A DNA stretch of 64,000 nt. It comes from an uncultured Bacteroidales bacterium (GTDB taxonomy: Bacteria > Bacteroidota > Bacteroidia > Bacteroidales > Paludibacteraceae). Both the position numbers and the translations under genes were made by a program. This document shows, one piece after another, positions 33,248 through 42,957 of this stretch. The notes beneath the pieces are model-generated. The model was not told the origin of the DNA and did no database searches. It saw only the letters and a list, made by a program, of their open reading frames with translations. Each line of letters opens with the position of its first letter. Within the stretch, counting starts at the first letter, position 1. The DNA is taken from positions 1-64,000 of the forward strand of contig CACYHE010000004.1 of assembly GCA_902774185.1 (NCBI GenBank). Reading direction: 5' to 3'.

Positions 33248-34711
33248 TTAATCAAATATCAAATTGATGATGTCTGTTGCATCCAGCGTACCTTGGGGCA
33301 TGGTGCGGAGCGTACCGCTCCAGAAGAGGACGGGTGCTACAGGGTTTTCGTCCACCACATGGTCCAAGGCTTGTTTCTCATTGAGCATCAACTGCCAACC
33401 GGGTTGCAGCATGAAGACCACATCGCCGGTATGTTTCTTACACAACCCGTTGCGCAGCATCGGGTAATGAACCGCTTCGTAGTTCGGCATAGCGACTTGT
33501 ACCCCTTCAAAATCCATTAGGAAATCAGCGACCTGTCGTTGCATCGTCTCCAAGTTCAGACCTTTCTGTTCGATCAGGGAGCGGTTGAGATAGATCGACT
33601 GTCCGTACGCGCCATCTACCCATCGTTCGTGCCCGTACAGCGCCATCAAATAGGTTCCGGTTAGTGCGGACGCTCGGTCGATATTAAACTGCTGAACCGG
33701 CAGATGGAGCTCATTGAGTACCTGCGGGTCGGTACCTAAGACGGGTCGGCCTACCACTAAGATCTGGTAGTTCATTTTACCTATCCGGCGGTCGAGTTGT
33801 TCCATCAGGTAACCTAAGTCTTGGTTGAGACGGATGTACATATCTTCCTGTTCCGCCGAGGTGATCCGGTCGGACGTCGCTTTCGGACTAAGGGTGTTGA
33901 GGTGCAGCATCAACATGTCCGGCGTCTTGTCGGTTCCCATTTTCTCTGCCTGTTGAATTGCCAATGCCAGTTCGATAACCAGCGTGTTGGCTTCCGGTGC
34001 ATAGGGAAGTACCTCTTTCACTTCGTACGCAAAACCTTTCTTGCGTTCCTGCGCCGTAGGGGTCATATAGGTGGGGATGTCCAGCCGCGGTGTCCATTGA
34101 CGAGCCGCCAGAGTAGGGGTCCGTCCGCTCTTGTTCTGCTCGAAAGCAGCGGAAGGTAATCCTTCGGTGTAGGCAGCGGTAGCTACCCATTCTTGGCTCT
34201 TACTGTCTAACCAACAGCAGGCATTGGCGGCATGACCGGCTAAGAGCACGGTTGTCTCCGCATGTAACCCGATAGCGTAGATCTTCGCCTCCGGATAAAG
34301 GATACGCATACGGTCCGTCATCGTTTGGGCAAGGAGCGCTTTTGGGGACAGATGCAGGTCCGTTCCGATACCGTGAGCCGTTTCGTCCGCCAACATCGGA
34401 TAGACTTTACGTTCCCGTCGCATGAAATAACGGTCCATGGTGTAACCATGCCGATCCGGGGTCGTACCGGTGACAAGGGTCGCCGTGGTCTCGTTACCTC
34501 CATAGACAAGATGGGGGAAGGCTACACTGGTCTGAAAAGCTTCTTCGCTTAAGGTACGTAAACCGCCCGGTAACCAGTACAGACGCAGCGTGGAGAGGTT
34601 TTCCGTCGTCAAACCGTCCACTACTGCCACTACCGTCAGACGGGGTGCTGCTTGCAGGCTGAGCGCACATAAACAAGCGATTAACGTATAATATAAACAA
34701 GTCTTGCGCAT
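33248..34711 (-). CDS. secreted alkaline-phosphatase-superfamily protein, probably degenerate
   Basis: 487 residues from MRKTCLYYTLIACLC, a signal peptide; the longer in-frame start lies inside the upstream gene. Fold recognition: VVAVVDGL (first metal Asp), NETTATLVTGTTPDRHG (nucleophile-Thr region) and a later ILVVGRPVLGTDP. In PafA-type enzymes the last block is ADHG and an upstream DxxxH also binds metal; here MLHLNTLSPKATSDR and VVGRP lack these Asp/His residues. It may therefore be a non-catalytic binding protein. Overlaps DUF4105 gene by 31 nt. Confidence 0.7.
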   Translation of the reverse strand: MRKTCLYYTLIACLCALSLQAAPRLTVVAVVDGLTTENLSTLRLYWLPGGLRTLSEEAFQTSVAFPHLVYGGNETTATLVTGTTPDRHGYTMDRYFMRRERKVYPMLADETAHGIGTDLHLSPKALLAQTMTDRMRILYPEAKIYAIGLHAETTVLLAGHAANACCWLDSKSQEWVATAAYTEGLPSAAFEQNKSGRTPTLAARQWTPRLDIPTYMTPTAQERKKGFAYEVKEVLPYAPEANTLVIELALAIQQAEKMGTDKTPDMLMLHLNTLSPKATSDRITSAEQEDMYIRLNQDLGYLMEQLDRRIGKMNYQILVVGRPVLGTDPQVLNELHLPVQQFNIDRASALTGTYLMALYGHERWVDGAYGQSIYLNRSLIEQKGLNLETMQRQVADFLMDFEGVQVAMPNYEAVHYPMLRNGLCKKHTGDVVFMLQPGWQLMLNEKQALDHVVDENPVAPVLFWSGTLRTMPQGTLDATDIINLIFD

Positions 34712-35682
34712 AGATGTATTGCAGGAATAATCAATAGTCTCCAACCGAAGCCAACTAAAGGATGGCTTGAGAAGAATGTAAGGAATGTAACAATAACGAG
34801 CAACCCAACATAAAGAATAGCCGGCACGATCTCTACCCATTTGGAGCGTTTACCCCGACTGCGGTCGTAGAGACTCACCCAAGCGACAAACAGGAAATAG
34901 AGTGCAAGCCCGAAGTACCAGGTCTTATACCAAGGAACGGGTTGTATCTCAAAAGAGGCTATCTGTTCGCTGCTTACCAGCGTTCCGTTTGCCGTGCGGG
35001 CTTGACTGAAGTAGAACATCAACTCTTCCGGTAAGAACAACCGTTTTTCGCCATGCATCGGTTTATCGGCTTTGGGACCGAAGACCAAGTTGATGCCGAA
35101 GTCTGCCCATGATCCTTTTGGCGTATAGCGCTGGATGAAACGACGGTATGACATCCCTTCTGCCCCTTGGTAGTCCGACCGGATCCCATTCTCGTTGTCG
35201 ATACTGAAGATACGTTTGATCATGTTGTACGGACGAGTAGCGCAGTTGTCAAACACGAAGTTATACAGGTACTGCCGGTTCTCCGGTTGGTAATTTGTAA
35301 CGAGGGCTTCGTATAATTCATTTCGTTGCTCCGGGGTGAGGTTAAGGACCTGTTCATAAACAGGGCGGTTTGTCTGCTCATATTCGTGCATAAACCACCA
35401 ATAGGGCGTCACACCTAACTCGTACCATGTTTCTCCTTTGATGAATTTCCAGTAGAAATGGTCTGTGTTAAAATTGAAGATGCCGTAGTTGAACACCAGG
35501 TCCATCTCCAGTTCGGGATCGCATACCCGTATGCCTGTATGACCAAAATGTTCGTATAAAGCTTCCCCCGGAGCGCAGGTGAGCAGTGACACACGTGCCT
35601 GGTCGCTCAGCGTTCGAGCGAAAGAGACTGCACTAACCAGCAGGCAGATGAGTAATCCAAATATATGTTTTTTATATCCCAT
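34681..35682 (-). CDS. DUF4105 membrane protein
   Basis: 333 residues. Signal peptide (to about SFA-RT), then the DUF4105 domain (LLTCAPGEALYEHFGHTGIRV, FNYGIFNF, FIKGETWYELGV, YLYNFVFDNCATRP) with a Cys/His pair resembling NlpC-like peptidase sites, and three C-terminal membrane helices (about 255-330). Role unknown, probably envelope. Overlaps its upstream and downstream genes (11 and 31 nt), so it forms a unit with the PAP2 and phosphatase-fold genes. Confidence 0.85.
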   Translation of the reverse strand: MGYKKHIFGLLICLLVSAVSFARTLSDQARVSLLTCAPGEALYEHFGHTGIRVCDPELEMDLVFNYGIFNFNTDHFYWKFIKGETWYELGVTPYWWFMHEYEQTNRPVYEQVLNLTPEQRNELYEALVTNYQPENRQYLYNFVFDNCATRPYNMIKRIFSIDNENGIRSDYQGAEGMSYRRFIQRYTPKGSWADFGINLVFGPKADKPMHGEKRLFLPEELMFYFSQARTANGTLVSSEQIASFEIQPVPWYKTWYFGLALYFLFVAWVSLYDRSRGKRSKWVEIVPAILYVGLLVIVTFLTFFSSHPLVGFGWRLLIIPAIHLCARLVYIIR

Positions 35683-36310
35683 AACAAATGAAATAATAAG
35701 GAATAAATGTAGAAATAAGTCCCAGTAACCAACCGGCGCATACCTGTGCGCCTGTATGGGCGTTGACGTATAAGCGCGCGTACATCACGACCAAGGCGAC
35801 ACCGATCCATGTGCAGATAGTTACCCAAGTAGGGATGCCGCCTATCCCTAAGCAATAACTCATCAAGCCGCCAAACAAACCGCCTATGCCGGTCATATGG
35901 GCACTGATCTTCCACCACCTGTTGATGATAGCCACCAAACCGATGGCGATGGTGGCGCCTACGGTAACCATTCCGATGTAAGGGGGCACCTTCAGTACCG
36001 ATACCATCAGATACGACCAGAAAGCAAACCCCAAGGCGGTATATACATACGGCATCGTACGTTCACGGGGGTTATCGATTTGCAGGTTCGTCACTTTTCC
36101 CCTTGCCATGCGAATACAGATGGCACCTAAGGGAACGAGACAGGTCAAGGACAGCGTTGTGAACAAAGTGACGATGACCCAGATGGCAGGTAAAGGACGA
36201 ACATGTACGGAATACGCACGGCAGAAGAGAATCATGCCGTAGGTAGGAATAAACAGCGGATAGAAGATTATGCTGATATTCTTCGCTACTATGTCCAAGG
36301 TCTTGCTCAT
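35672..36310 (-). CDS. PAP2-like membrane phosphatase
   Basis: 212 residues with about six membrane helices. The active-site-like C-terminal part is KISAHMTGIGGLFGG and ARLYVNAHTGAQVCAGW, with the two His and Arg of type-2 phosphatidic acid phosphatases. Could dephosphorylate a lipid phosphate or undecaprenyl diphosphate in the inner membrane; family membership is weaker than for standard PAP2 because the first KxxxxxxRP motif is replaced by IDNPRERTMP. Overlaps rpoN by 4 nt. Confidence 0.75.
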   Translation of the reverse strand: MSKTLDIVAKNISIIFYPLFIPTYGMILFCRAYSVHVRPLPAIWVIVTLFTTLSLTCLVPLGAICIRMARGKVTNLQIDNPRERTMPYVYTALGFAFWSYLMVSVLKVPPYIGMVTVGATIAIGLVAIINRWWKISAHMTGIGGLFGGLMSYCLGIGGIPTWVTICTWIGVALVVMYARLYVNAHTGAQVCAGWLLGLISTFIPYYFICYGI

Positions 36311-37809
36311 AGGGTCTTGCGCATGCGGGCAACGGGGATACCTAACTGATCCCTGTATTTGGCTACTGTTCGCCGGGCAATAGGGTAACCGTTCTCGCCT
36401 AAGACGGTGACTAACTGCTCGTCTGTAAGCGGGTTCTGTTTGTCTTCGGCAGTTATCTGTTCCTGTAGAATCTTCTTGATCTCCCGTGTCGATACCTCAT
36501 CGCCTTCTGCATTCGTCATACTCTCCGAGAAGAAATACTTCAAAGGATAGATACCGAAACGTGTCTGTACATACTTACTGTTGCTTACCCGTGAGATGGT
36601 GGACACGTCGTATCCGGTGCGGTCGGCGATGTCTTGCAGCACCATCGGTTTGAGACTGGTCTCTTCACCGTCCAGGAAGAAGTCATACTGGTATTTCAAA
36701 ATCGCCGTCATCGTCTTCATCAGCGTCTCGTTGCGTTGCTTGATGGCATCGATGAAGAAACGGGCGGCGTCTAATTTCTGGCGGATGAACTGAGTAGCTT
36801 GACGGGTCTCTGCATTCTTCGGCATCTTGGAGTAGTCCTCCAGCATCTCGCTGTATTCCCGGCTGACGTGCAGTTCGGGTATGTCGCCCGTGTTCAGCAC
36901 CACGAATAACTCGTCATCCCGCTCTTCGATGCTGAAGTCAGGGATGATGGTCTCCCGCTGGGACTCATAGACCGAACCGGTGAACGCATTGGCGGGTTTC
37001 TGATTCAGATGTACGATCTCCTGCACGGCGGCCTGAAAATCCTCTTCGGAACACCCGATACGTTGGATGATCTTATCAAAATGATGCTTGGAGAAAGCTT
37101 CAAAATGCTCTTGGAGAATCGTATGCGCCAAAGCGATGGACGGTGTCTGCGGTTCTTTGCGCTCCAACTGAGTCAACAAACACTCCTGCAGGTTAGCCGA
37201 CGCGATACCGGGCGGGTCGAACTCCTTGATCTGCCGTACGATATCCGTCATCTCTTCGTCGGTGACGGAGATCTGCTCTTGGAACATCAGATCATCCACC
37301 AACTGCTCGATGCTGCGACGTAAGTAACCGTCATCGTCGATATTGCCCAAAACCCATTTGGCGATATGCCGTTGGGGCTTTGTCATATGGGTCAGATAGA
37401 CTTGTGATTTGAGTTCTTCTATGAGACTGCTTCCTCCTATGATCGGTACTTCCCGACGGTCTTCGTCCACCGGGTTATACGCTTGTTGCAGCATGTAACT
37501 CGGCGTCTCATCATCCGATACGTACTGCTCGTAGTTGAAGTCTTCGTTCTGCAGCGGATCCCGTTGCCGGTCGTCGTTGTAACCGTCTTCCGGCATGTAG
37601 GCGTCATCGAACTCCTCTAATCCGTTCATCCCTTCATCCGTCAACCCTTCTTCCCGACCTTCTTCCAACGCAGGGTTCTCTTGCAGTTCTTCATTGATAC
37701 GCTGCCCCAACTCGATAGAGGGGATCTCGAGCATACGAATGACCTGTATCTGCGTTGGCGATAACTTGGTGGTCTGTGTCAGGTTTTGTTGAAGTCCGAC
37801 TTTTTGCAT
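36307..37809 (-). CDS. rpoN: RNA polymerase sigma-54 factor
   Basis: 500 residues. Region I Gln-rich N terminus (QKVGLQQNLTQTTKLSPTQI), acidic region II (EEGREEGLTDEG...DDAYMPEDG), core-binding and HTH region III, and the RpoN box ARRTVAKYRDQL at the C terminus. It directs transcription from -24/-12 promoters with AAA+ activators. The downstream PAP2 gene overlaps by 4 nt, so the envelope genes are probably co-expressed with it. Confidence 0.96.
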   Translation of the reverse strand: MQKVGLQQNLTQTTKLSPTQIQVIRMLEIPSIELGQRINEELQENPALEEGREEGLTDEGMNGLEEFDDAYMPEDGYNDDRQRDPLQNEDFNYEQYVSDDETPSYMLQQAYNPVDEDRREVPIIGGSSLIEELKSQVYLTHMTKPQRHIAKWVLGNIDDDGYLRRSIEQLVDDLMFQEQISVTDEEMTDIVRQIKEFDPPGIASANLQECLLTQLERKEPQTPSIALAHTILQEHFEAFSKHHFDKIIQRIGCSEEDFQAAVQEIVHLNQKPANAFTGSVYESQRETIIPDFSIEERDDELFVVLNTGDIPELHVSREYSEMLEDYSKMPKNAETRQATQFIRQKLDAARFFIDAIKQRNETLMKTMTAILKYQYDFFLDGEETSLKPMVLQDIADRTGYDVSTISRVSNSKYVQTRFGIYPLKYFFSESMTNAEGDEVSTREIKKILQEQITAEDKQNPLTDEQLVTVLGENGYPIARRTVAKYRDQLGIPVARMRKTL

Positions 37810-37814
37810 AATGA

Positions 37815-38939
37815 TTATACCAGTTCTAATACGCTGGATGTGATAAATTGGAGTTGTTCATCATCCAACTCCGTGTGCATCGGTAAGGACAGCACGCAGG
37901 CGGCAAGACGTTCCGCTACCGGGAAATCGCCGTCTTTGTACCTCGGATCGAGGTAGGCTTTCTGTTGGTGCAGCGGAACGGGATAGTAGATCATAGCGGG
38001 TATGCCGCGTGCCGCCAGCCCTTCGCGTAAAGCATCTCGGTCCGCACCCACTACACGCAGGGTGTATTGATGGAAGACATGCGTCGAGTGGGCTTGCCGA
38101 CCCGGTACCAGCAGTTTGTCGTTATCTTTGAACGCTTGGTCGTAGTAGGAAGCAGCACGTTGACGGGCAGCTATGTACTCGTTCAGATGCGGTAACTTGG
38201 CATCCAGCACGGCGGCTTGGATACTGTCGAGGCGACTGTTCACACCGATCATGGCGTGATGGTAACGAACGACCATGCCGTGGTTGGCGATGGCTCGCAT
38301 CTTAGCCGCCAATTCATCATCGTTGGTGAAGATGGCACCGCCGTCTCCGTAGCAACCTAAGTTCTTGGAGGGGAAGAAAGAGGTACAACCGATATGTCCG
38401 ATGGTGCCTGCCTGTTTGGTGGTGCCGTCCGCAAAGGTGTATTGTGCACCGATTGCTTGACAAGCATCTTCCACGACATACAGATGATGCTCCTTCGCCA
38501 ATGCCATGATAGCTTCCATATTGGCGCATTGCCCGAACAGATGGACGGGTACGATGGCTTTGGTGCGAGGGGTGATGGCACGGCGTACGGACTCGATATC
38601 CATGTTCATCGTCTCCCATTCGACATCTACCACCACCGGTGTCAGACCTAACAAAGCCACCACTTCGGCGGTGGCGATGAAGGTGAAAGTGGGGGTGATG
38701 ACCTCGTCTCCGGGTTGGAGACCCAGCCCCATTAAGGCTATTTGTAGCGCATCGGTGCCGTTACCCACGTTGATCACATGCTTGGCTCCGGTATAGGCCT
38801 CTAAGTGTGCCTGAAAATCCGTAACTTTCTGCCCCTTCACAAACGATGCGGAGTCGATCACTTGTTGAATGCCCGCATCGATGTCCTGCTTGATCCGCTG
38901 ATACTGCGCCTGCAGGTCAACCATTTGAATTTTTCTCAT
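37815..38939 (-). CDS. DegT/DnrJ/EryC1/StrS-type aminotransferase
   Basis: 374 residues from MRKIQMVDLQAQY, an ATGA start overlapping the YbbR stop by 4 nt; a longer frame has no support. PLP fold type I: GNGTDALQIALMGLGL, VITPTFTFIATAE, VEDACQAIGA, and the PLP lysine in FFPSKNLGCYGDGG. Likely makes an amino sugar nucleotide (for lipopolysaccharide or surface polysaccharide). Lies 5 nt before rpoN. Confidence 0.92.
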   Translation of the reverse strand: MRKIQMVDLQAQYQRIKQDIDAGIQQVIDSASFVKGQKVTDFQAHLEAYTGAKHVINVGNGTDALQIALMGLGLQPGDEVITPTFTFIATAEVVALLGLTPVVVDVEWETMNMDIESVRRAITPRTKAIVPVHLFGQCANMEAIMALAKEHHLYVVEDACQAIGAQYTFADGTTKQAGTIGHIGCTSFFPSKNLGCYGDGGAIFTNDDELAAKMRAIANHGMVVRYHHAMIGVNSRLDSIQAAVLDAKLPHLNEYIAARQRAASYYDQAFKDNDKLLVPGRQAHSTHVFHQYTLRVVGADRDALREGLAARGIPAMIYYPVPLHQQKAYLDPRYKDGDFPVAERLAACVLSLPMHTELDDEQLQFITSSVLELV

Positions 38940-39874
38940 TGCTCCAATAAATATTCCACCGTTCCCGGATACACCCACGCAGAGGTGATATAGGGGTTGG
39001 TGAACGATAGGTCCACATCCAGTTTGTCGGTTCGTTCCGGCGAATAGGTACACTGTGCTTTGATGTCGGTCGCTTTCACTTGTGCGAAATGCGTCATGCC
39101 CATGCGGACACTGACCTCCACTTCTTGCGGAAAGAGATGAATACGGTACCCCTCGGGTACGTTGCTCACCTCGATAGGCAGCACAAATTTCTTTTCCGTA
39201 AACTGCTCCGGCACGATAAAGACAGAGACGCTGTCCTGCTCGAACCGGATCCCTTTGACAGGCGCCAAGGCGATACGCATCATGACGGTATCGCAGATGT
39301 CCGTCAGTTCCGTATGCTCGGTATAGACGGTTTCGATGGCACGTAAACTATTCTCCGAACCGTAGATACGTATCTGCGTCTTGTCCAGACGGGGTTCGCG
39401 TACCAACTGATACCCGTTCGCCAGATGTACATCGCCGTCAAAAACAAGCGAAACGGACTTCTCCTGCTCCGTGAAATAGGAACAGCTGATCTCTTCCGGC
39501 GTGGCTTCAATCAGTTTGCTGGTACCTTGCAGAATACCGCTGATACTGCGTCTGAGGGCATCGGAAGGAATATGAATGGTACCTTTGTCGCCGTGGATAT
39601 AGGACCGAAGGTCAATAGTGAGCGAGAGGGGATCCCGGTGGTAACTGTTCAAGCGTGCCCCGGCATCGCGTACCTCTATCATCACCTTGTCCGGCAGTCC
39701 TTCTTCTCCCAAGCCTATAGTACCGGTTTTACCCGTGTATTGGATATATACCGGCACCCGTGTGTTACGCACCGACTGCATCGCATGGCCGTACCACATG
39801 AGCGAGGCGAGGAAGAGGAATAGCAGGAACATGAAGATGTTCGCTCCGCCTATATGACCGAATAACTTGCGCAT
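38936..39874 (-). CDS. YbbR-like domain protein
   Basis: 312 residues: one N-terminal membrane helix (FMFLLFLFLASLMWYGHAM) and an extracytoplasmic part with YbbR-type repeats (RVPVYIQYTG, FVLPIEVSNVPEGYRI). Relatives (CdaR) regulate diadenylate cyclase, but no cyclase gene is nearby. It lies 3 nt after yajC in a yajC-ybbR-degT run. Role in envelope signalling is only presumed. Confidence 0.85.
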   Translation of the reverse strand: MRKLFGHIGGANIFMFLLFLFLASLMWYGHAMQSVRNTRVPVYIQYTGKTGTIGLGEEGLPDKVMIEVRDAGARLNSYHRDPLSLTIDLRSYIHGDKGTIHIPSDALRRSISGILQGTSKLIEATPEEISCSYFTEQEKSVSLVFDGDVHLANGYQLVREPRLDKTQIRIYGSENSLRAIETVYTEHTELTDICDTVMMRIALAPVKGIRFEQDSVSVFIVPEQFTEKKFVLPIEVSNVPEGYRIHLFPQEVEVSVRMGMTHFAQVKATDIKAQCTYSPERTDKLDVDLSFTNPYITSAWVYPGTVEYLLEQ

Positions 39875-39877
39875 TGA

Positions 39878-40249
39878 TTATTTCTTGTCAGCAGCTACTT
39901 CTGCATCCGAAGCGTCAGCGTAAACGCTCTCTTTACTTACTTTGATGGTTACATCCTTGGCTACCGTGATGATGAAGGCACGCTCTTGTACCTCTTTGAT
40001 CTCACCGAAGATACCGCCTGCGGTAACGACTTTGTCTCCTTTCTTCATTGATTCGCGTTGTTTCTGCAGCTCTTTCTGCTTCTTGCTTTGCGGACGAATC
40101 ATGAAGAAATAGAAGACTACGAAGATCAGGATCATCATGATCCAGAACCCCCAACCGCTTCCTTGCTGGCCTGTCTTCTCTGCACCTTCGGTTACTACTT
40201 GAGCTACTTCAGCTCCACCTTCTGCTTGTAATAAAATAAGATCTAACAT
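39878..40249 (-). CDS. yajC: preprotein translocase subunit YajC
   Basis: 123 residues: a polar N-terminal extension (about 35 residues), one membrane helix (FWIMMILIFVVFYFFMIRPQ) and the YajC core SKKQKELQKQRESMKKGDKV, VTAGGIFGEI. Accessory part of the Sec translocon. Located between nusB and ybbR, a usual Bacteroidetes order. Confidence 0.94.
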   Translation of the reverse strand: MLDLILLQAEGGAEVAQVVTEGAEKTGQQGSGWGFWIMMILIFVVFYFFMIRPQSKKQKELQKQRESMKKGDKVVTAGGIFGEIKEVQERAFIITVAKDVTIKVSKESVYADASDAEVAADKK

Positions 40250-40269
40250 AATGTATAATTTTTAAATGT

Positions 40270-41217
40270 TTATTTCATTGCTTTAAAGAATGATCCGTCG
40301 TTGCGCATGTCGCGCAGGATCTCTGTCAAGATACCGTTGATGAACATGTAACTCTTGTCGCCCGAATACTCTTTGGCCAACTCGATATATTCGTTCATGG
40401 AAACGGTGATGGCGATTTCGTCGAAATGGAGGATCTCCGCCAAGGCGACCTCTACGATGACACGGTCCATGTAAGCGATACGGTCGGCGTCCCAGCCCTT
40501 GAGGTGCGTGTTGATCAACTGTTCGAATTGCTCGTGTCCCTCCAAGGCTTTGTCCAACAGGTTCATGGCGAATTGCTCTTCCTCCAGATTGTCGAACATC
40601 TCCAACAGCGGTGTCTCCGGCGTACTGTCTTCACGGAAGCGCTTGATGGTCTTGATCACATAACTGATGACGATATCGGCATCAACGGTCCAGTTCGACT
40701 TGTCCAATACTACTTCCATCTCGTCTAGGGCATCCTCCAACGCGGGGTTGGATGCCAACAGATGTTGGTAAATCTGCCGCCAGATGCGTTTGTCATCCTC
40801 GTAACTGCAAGAGGGGGCATCCATATAAGCGCGGTAGAAATCGCTCTCTATCAACTGGCGATACACCTCGCTGACCGCCGACATGCCGCAGTCCCACTCA
40901 AGGTGTTGCTCGGCGATACGGGCACGCAATGCGCGGTTATCGAAGATTTGTTGCGCCCACCGGTTCTGCACAAACCGTTTGTTCGGGGTCCAGTCCGCAT
41001 GGGTGGCACGCGCACGCGCCGCTTGGTCCTCCAACTGTTGTTGCGCATACGCCGTCAGCACATTGGCAAAATCCAATAACACGAAATACAAGTCATACGT
41101 GTCCGCAAAACTCTTCCTCAACTCCCGACGCGCCGTTCCGGCCATCTTGTCTCCATCTTTGTAGAACGCAAAGAGGGTCTGTAACACCCGCGTTCTGACC
41201 ATTGTCCTGTTGATCAT
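40270..41217 (-). CDS. nusB: NusB-family antitermination protein, long form
   Basis: 315 residues from MINRTMVRTRVLQTLF (alternative Met six codons on); an upstream in-frame ATG is too close to the promoter. The C-terminal about 130 residues carry the NusB helical fold (LLDKALEGHEQF, RIAYMDRVIVEVALAEILHF, NEYIELAKEYSGDKSYMFINGIL). The long N-terminal extension is typical of Bacteroidetes NusB. Acts in rRNA transcription antitermination with NusE. Confidence 0.9.
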   Translation of the reverse strand: MINRTMVRTRVLQTLFAFYKDGDKMAGTARRELRKSFADTYDLYFVLLDFANVLTAYAQQQLEDQAARARATHADWTPNKRFVQNRWAQQIFDNRALRARIAEQHLEWDCGMSAVSEVYRQLIESDFYRAYMDAPSCSYEDDKRIWRQIYQHLLASNPALEDALDEMEVVLDKSNWTVDADIVISYVIKTIKRFREDSTPETPLLEMFDNLEEEQFAMNLLDKALEGHEQFEQLINTHLKGWDADRIAYMDRVIVEVALAEILHFDEIAITVSMNEYIELAKEYSGDKSYMFINGILTEILRDMRNDGSFFKAMK

Positions 41218-41278
41218 TATTCCTATTAAATAAATGTTCGCATGTGTACGCGCAAACGCGCGCAATCAAAAAATCGCG

Positions 41279-41310
41279 CAAAGATAGTAAAAAAAATGCA
41301 TTTATGCAAA
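41279..41310 (-). promoter_or_regulatory. promoter of nusB operon
   Basis: Minus strand: TTTG (41307-41310), 20 bp, TATCTTTG (41279-41286). Divergent from the DUF3276 promoter 26 bp away. Confidence 0.8.
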
Positions 41311-41336
41311 AAAATATGAAAAAAACATCGTATTTA

Positions 41337-41368
41337 TTTGTGTGTTTCGAAAATTTTTACTAATTTTG
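41337..41368 (+). promoter_or_regulatory. promoter of the DUF3276 gene
   Basis: TTTG (41337-41340), 20 bp, TAATTTTG (41361-41368); start codon 28 nt downstream. Confidence 0.8.
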
Positions 41369-41396
41369 CACCGAATTTCTAAAAAAAATAGGAAAA

Positions 41397-41774
41397 ATGG
41401 AGAAGAATCAAGAAGAAAGACGTGAGCAAGAAATCGTTTACAGTCGCTCGGTTAAGGCAGGAAAGCGCATCTATTATTTGGATGTCCGCAAGGCTCGCAA
41501 TGAGGATTTGTACCTCTGTATCACAGAGAGCAAACGCCGTCAGGGCGAAGAGGGTGAAGCTCCGTCATTTGAGAAGCACAAAGTATTCCTCTACAAGGAG
41601 GATTTTGCTCACTTTACCGAAGGTTTGGAAGATGTCATCGCGTATGTAAAGAGTCAGTTAGGTGACATCGAAGCACGTCCGGAATGGGTTCCGGAGGAGA
41701 AGGAAGAAGAATCTGCCGCAGAAGAAGGTGGTGAACCTAAGAAAAAAAGGCTGTTAGGATTTCTTCGGAAATAA
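41397..41774 (+). CDS. DUF3276 PUR-alpha-like protein
   Basis: 125 residues. IVYSRSVKAGKRIYYLDVRKARNEDLYLCITESKR and HKVFLYKEDFAHFTEGLEDVI (approximately residues 11-80) fit DUF3276, the Bacteroidetes/spirochaete relative of PUR-alpha single-strand nucleic-acid-binding proteins. Acidic then basic tail ([23 protein letters not shown]). Likely binds DNA or RNA. Its 3' end overlaps the convergent coaBC gene by 38 nt. Confidence 0.88.
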   Translation: MEKNQEERREQEIVYSRSVKAGKRIYYLDVRKARNEDLYLCITESKRRQGEEGEAPSFEKHKVFLYKEDFAHFTEGLEDVIAYVKSQLGDIEARPEWVPEEKEEESAAEEGGEPKKKRLLGFLRK

Positions 41775-42957
41775 GCGCTTTGGATTGGAGGGGTAGGGTG
41801 GTCTGTGTACCATCGGCTTGCAGGATAGTAACGATGTTGGTATCCGTGCCGAAACCTGCGCCCTTATCGCGAAGCGAATTCAAGATGATAGCATCTAAGT
41901 TTTTGCGCTTCAGTTTACGGAGCGCATTTTCTTTTTCATGCTCTGTTTCTAAGGCAAAACCAATGAGTTTCTGGTTATTGCGTTTACTTTCGCCTAATGT
42001 CTTGGCAATGTCCTTTGTCTCTTTGAGAGAAAGATAGATAGCAGTTGGCTGAATATGGAAATCTTCCTTTTTGATTTTGTTCTCCGCCTCTTGTTCAGGG
42101 GTGAAGTCAGCCACCGCAGCGCATAAGATCGCGCCGTCCATCTTGGGCCACTCGGCGATGCAGGTTTCATACATCGCTTGGGCGGAGAGGGCATCGATAC
42201 GCCGGATGGTACCGAAGGGGTTATATAGCGGTGCGGAGACGGCGCCGCATACAAGGGTCACTTGTGCCCCTCTTCGAGCGCAGGCGTGCGCCAAGGCGAT
42301 GCCCATCTTACCGGTGGAGTAGTTGGAGATGAAGCGCACAGGGTCGATTTTCTCCTGCGTACCGCCTGCCGTAATCAGGATCTGTTTGCCTGCCATCGTC
42401 TTAGGTGTCAAGGCATATTCGAGCGCTTCCTGCAGGGTCTCAATCTCGGGCATGCGTCCTTTGCCGCAGGTACCGCAGGCAAGCGGACCTTCTTCGGGGG
42501 CCAACACGCTGATGTTCTGCCAAGTGCGGATCGTTGCCAAGGCATTCTGCACGGCGGGGTTCTCCCACATCTTATCGTTCATGGCAGGCGCTACGACGAT
42601 AGGTTTGCGGGCGATGCAGGAACAGATAGTGGTGGTAAGGGCATCATCGGCGATGCCGGTTGCCATCTTACAAAGCACATTCGCCGTGGTGGGTGCCACA
42701 ATCATTGCGTCTGCCCATTCGGGTAGGGAAATGTGCTCGGTGGCATGGGCGTTGATGGACGCAAACACATCGGAATAAACGCTGCTACCCGAAAGGGTTT
42801 GCAGCGTCAATTCGGTTACAAACTGCAGGGCATTTCGCGTCGTGGCTACCTTCACTTCTGCGCCCGCCTTGACGAGCGAACGAATCAGTTCCGGTATCTT
42901 GTACGCCGCTATCCCTCCGCTTATTCCGACAACGATGTGTTTACCTTGGAGCGACAT
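41737..42957 (-). CDS. coaBC: bifunctional CoaBC
   Basis: 406 residues. N-terminal flavoprotein decarboxylase CoaC ([20 protein letters not shown], active His in the HATEHISL region, [22 protein letters not shown]) and C-terminal ligase CoaB ([41 protein letters not shown]). It converts phosphopantothenate and cysteine to phosphopantetheine in CoA synthesis. Overlaps the omega-subunit gene by one base. Confidence 0.95.
   Translation of the reverse strand: MSLQGKHIVVGISGGIAAYKIPELIRSLVKAGAEVKVATTRNALQFVTELTLQTLSGSSVYSDVFASINAHATEHISLPEWADAMIVAPTTANVLCKMATGIADDALTTTICSCIARKPIVVAPAMNDKMWENPAVQNALATIRTWQNISVLAPEEGPLACGTCGKGRMPEIETLQEALEYALTPKTMAGKQILITAGGTQEKIDPVRFISNYSTGKMGIALAHACARRGAQVTLVCGAVSAPLYNPFGTIRRIDALSAQAMYETCIAEWPKMDGAILCAAVADFTPEQEAENKIKKEDFHIQPTAIYLSLKETKDIAKTLGESKRNNQKLIGFALETEHEKENALRKLKRKNLDAIILNSLRDKGAGFGTDTNIVTILQADGTQTTLPLQSKALISEEILTAFFS

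Noticed and set aside
34712..34840. 43-codon N-terminal extension of the phosphatase-fold gene
   Set aside because: It lies inside the DUF4105 gene and would bury the signal peptide starting at MRKTCLYY.
38940..39053. N-terminal extension of the DegT aminotransferase
   Set aside because: It overlaps ybbR; the ATGA overlap at 38936-38939 gives a better start and normal length.
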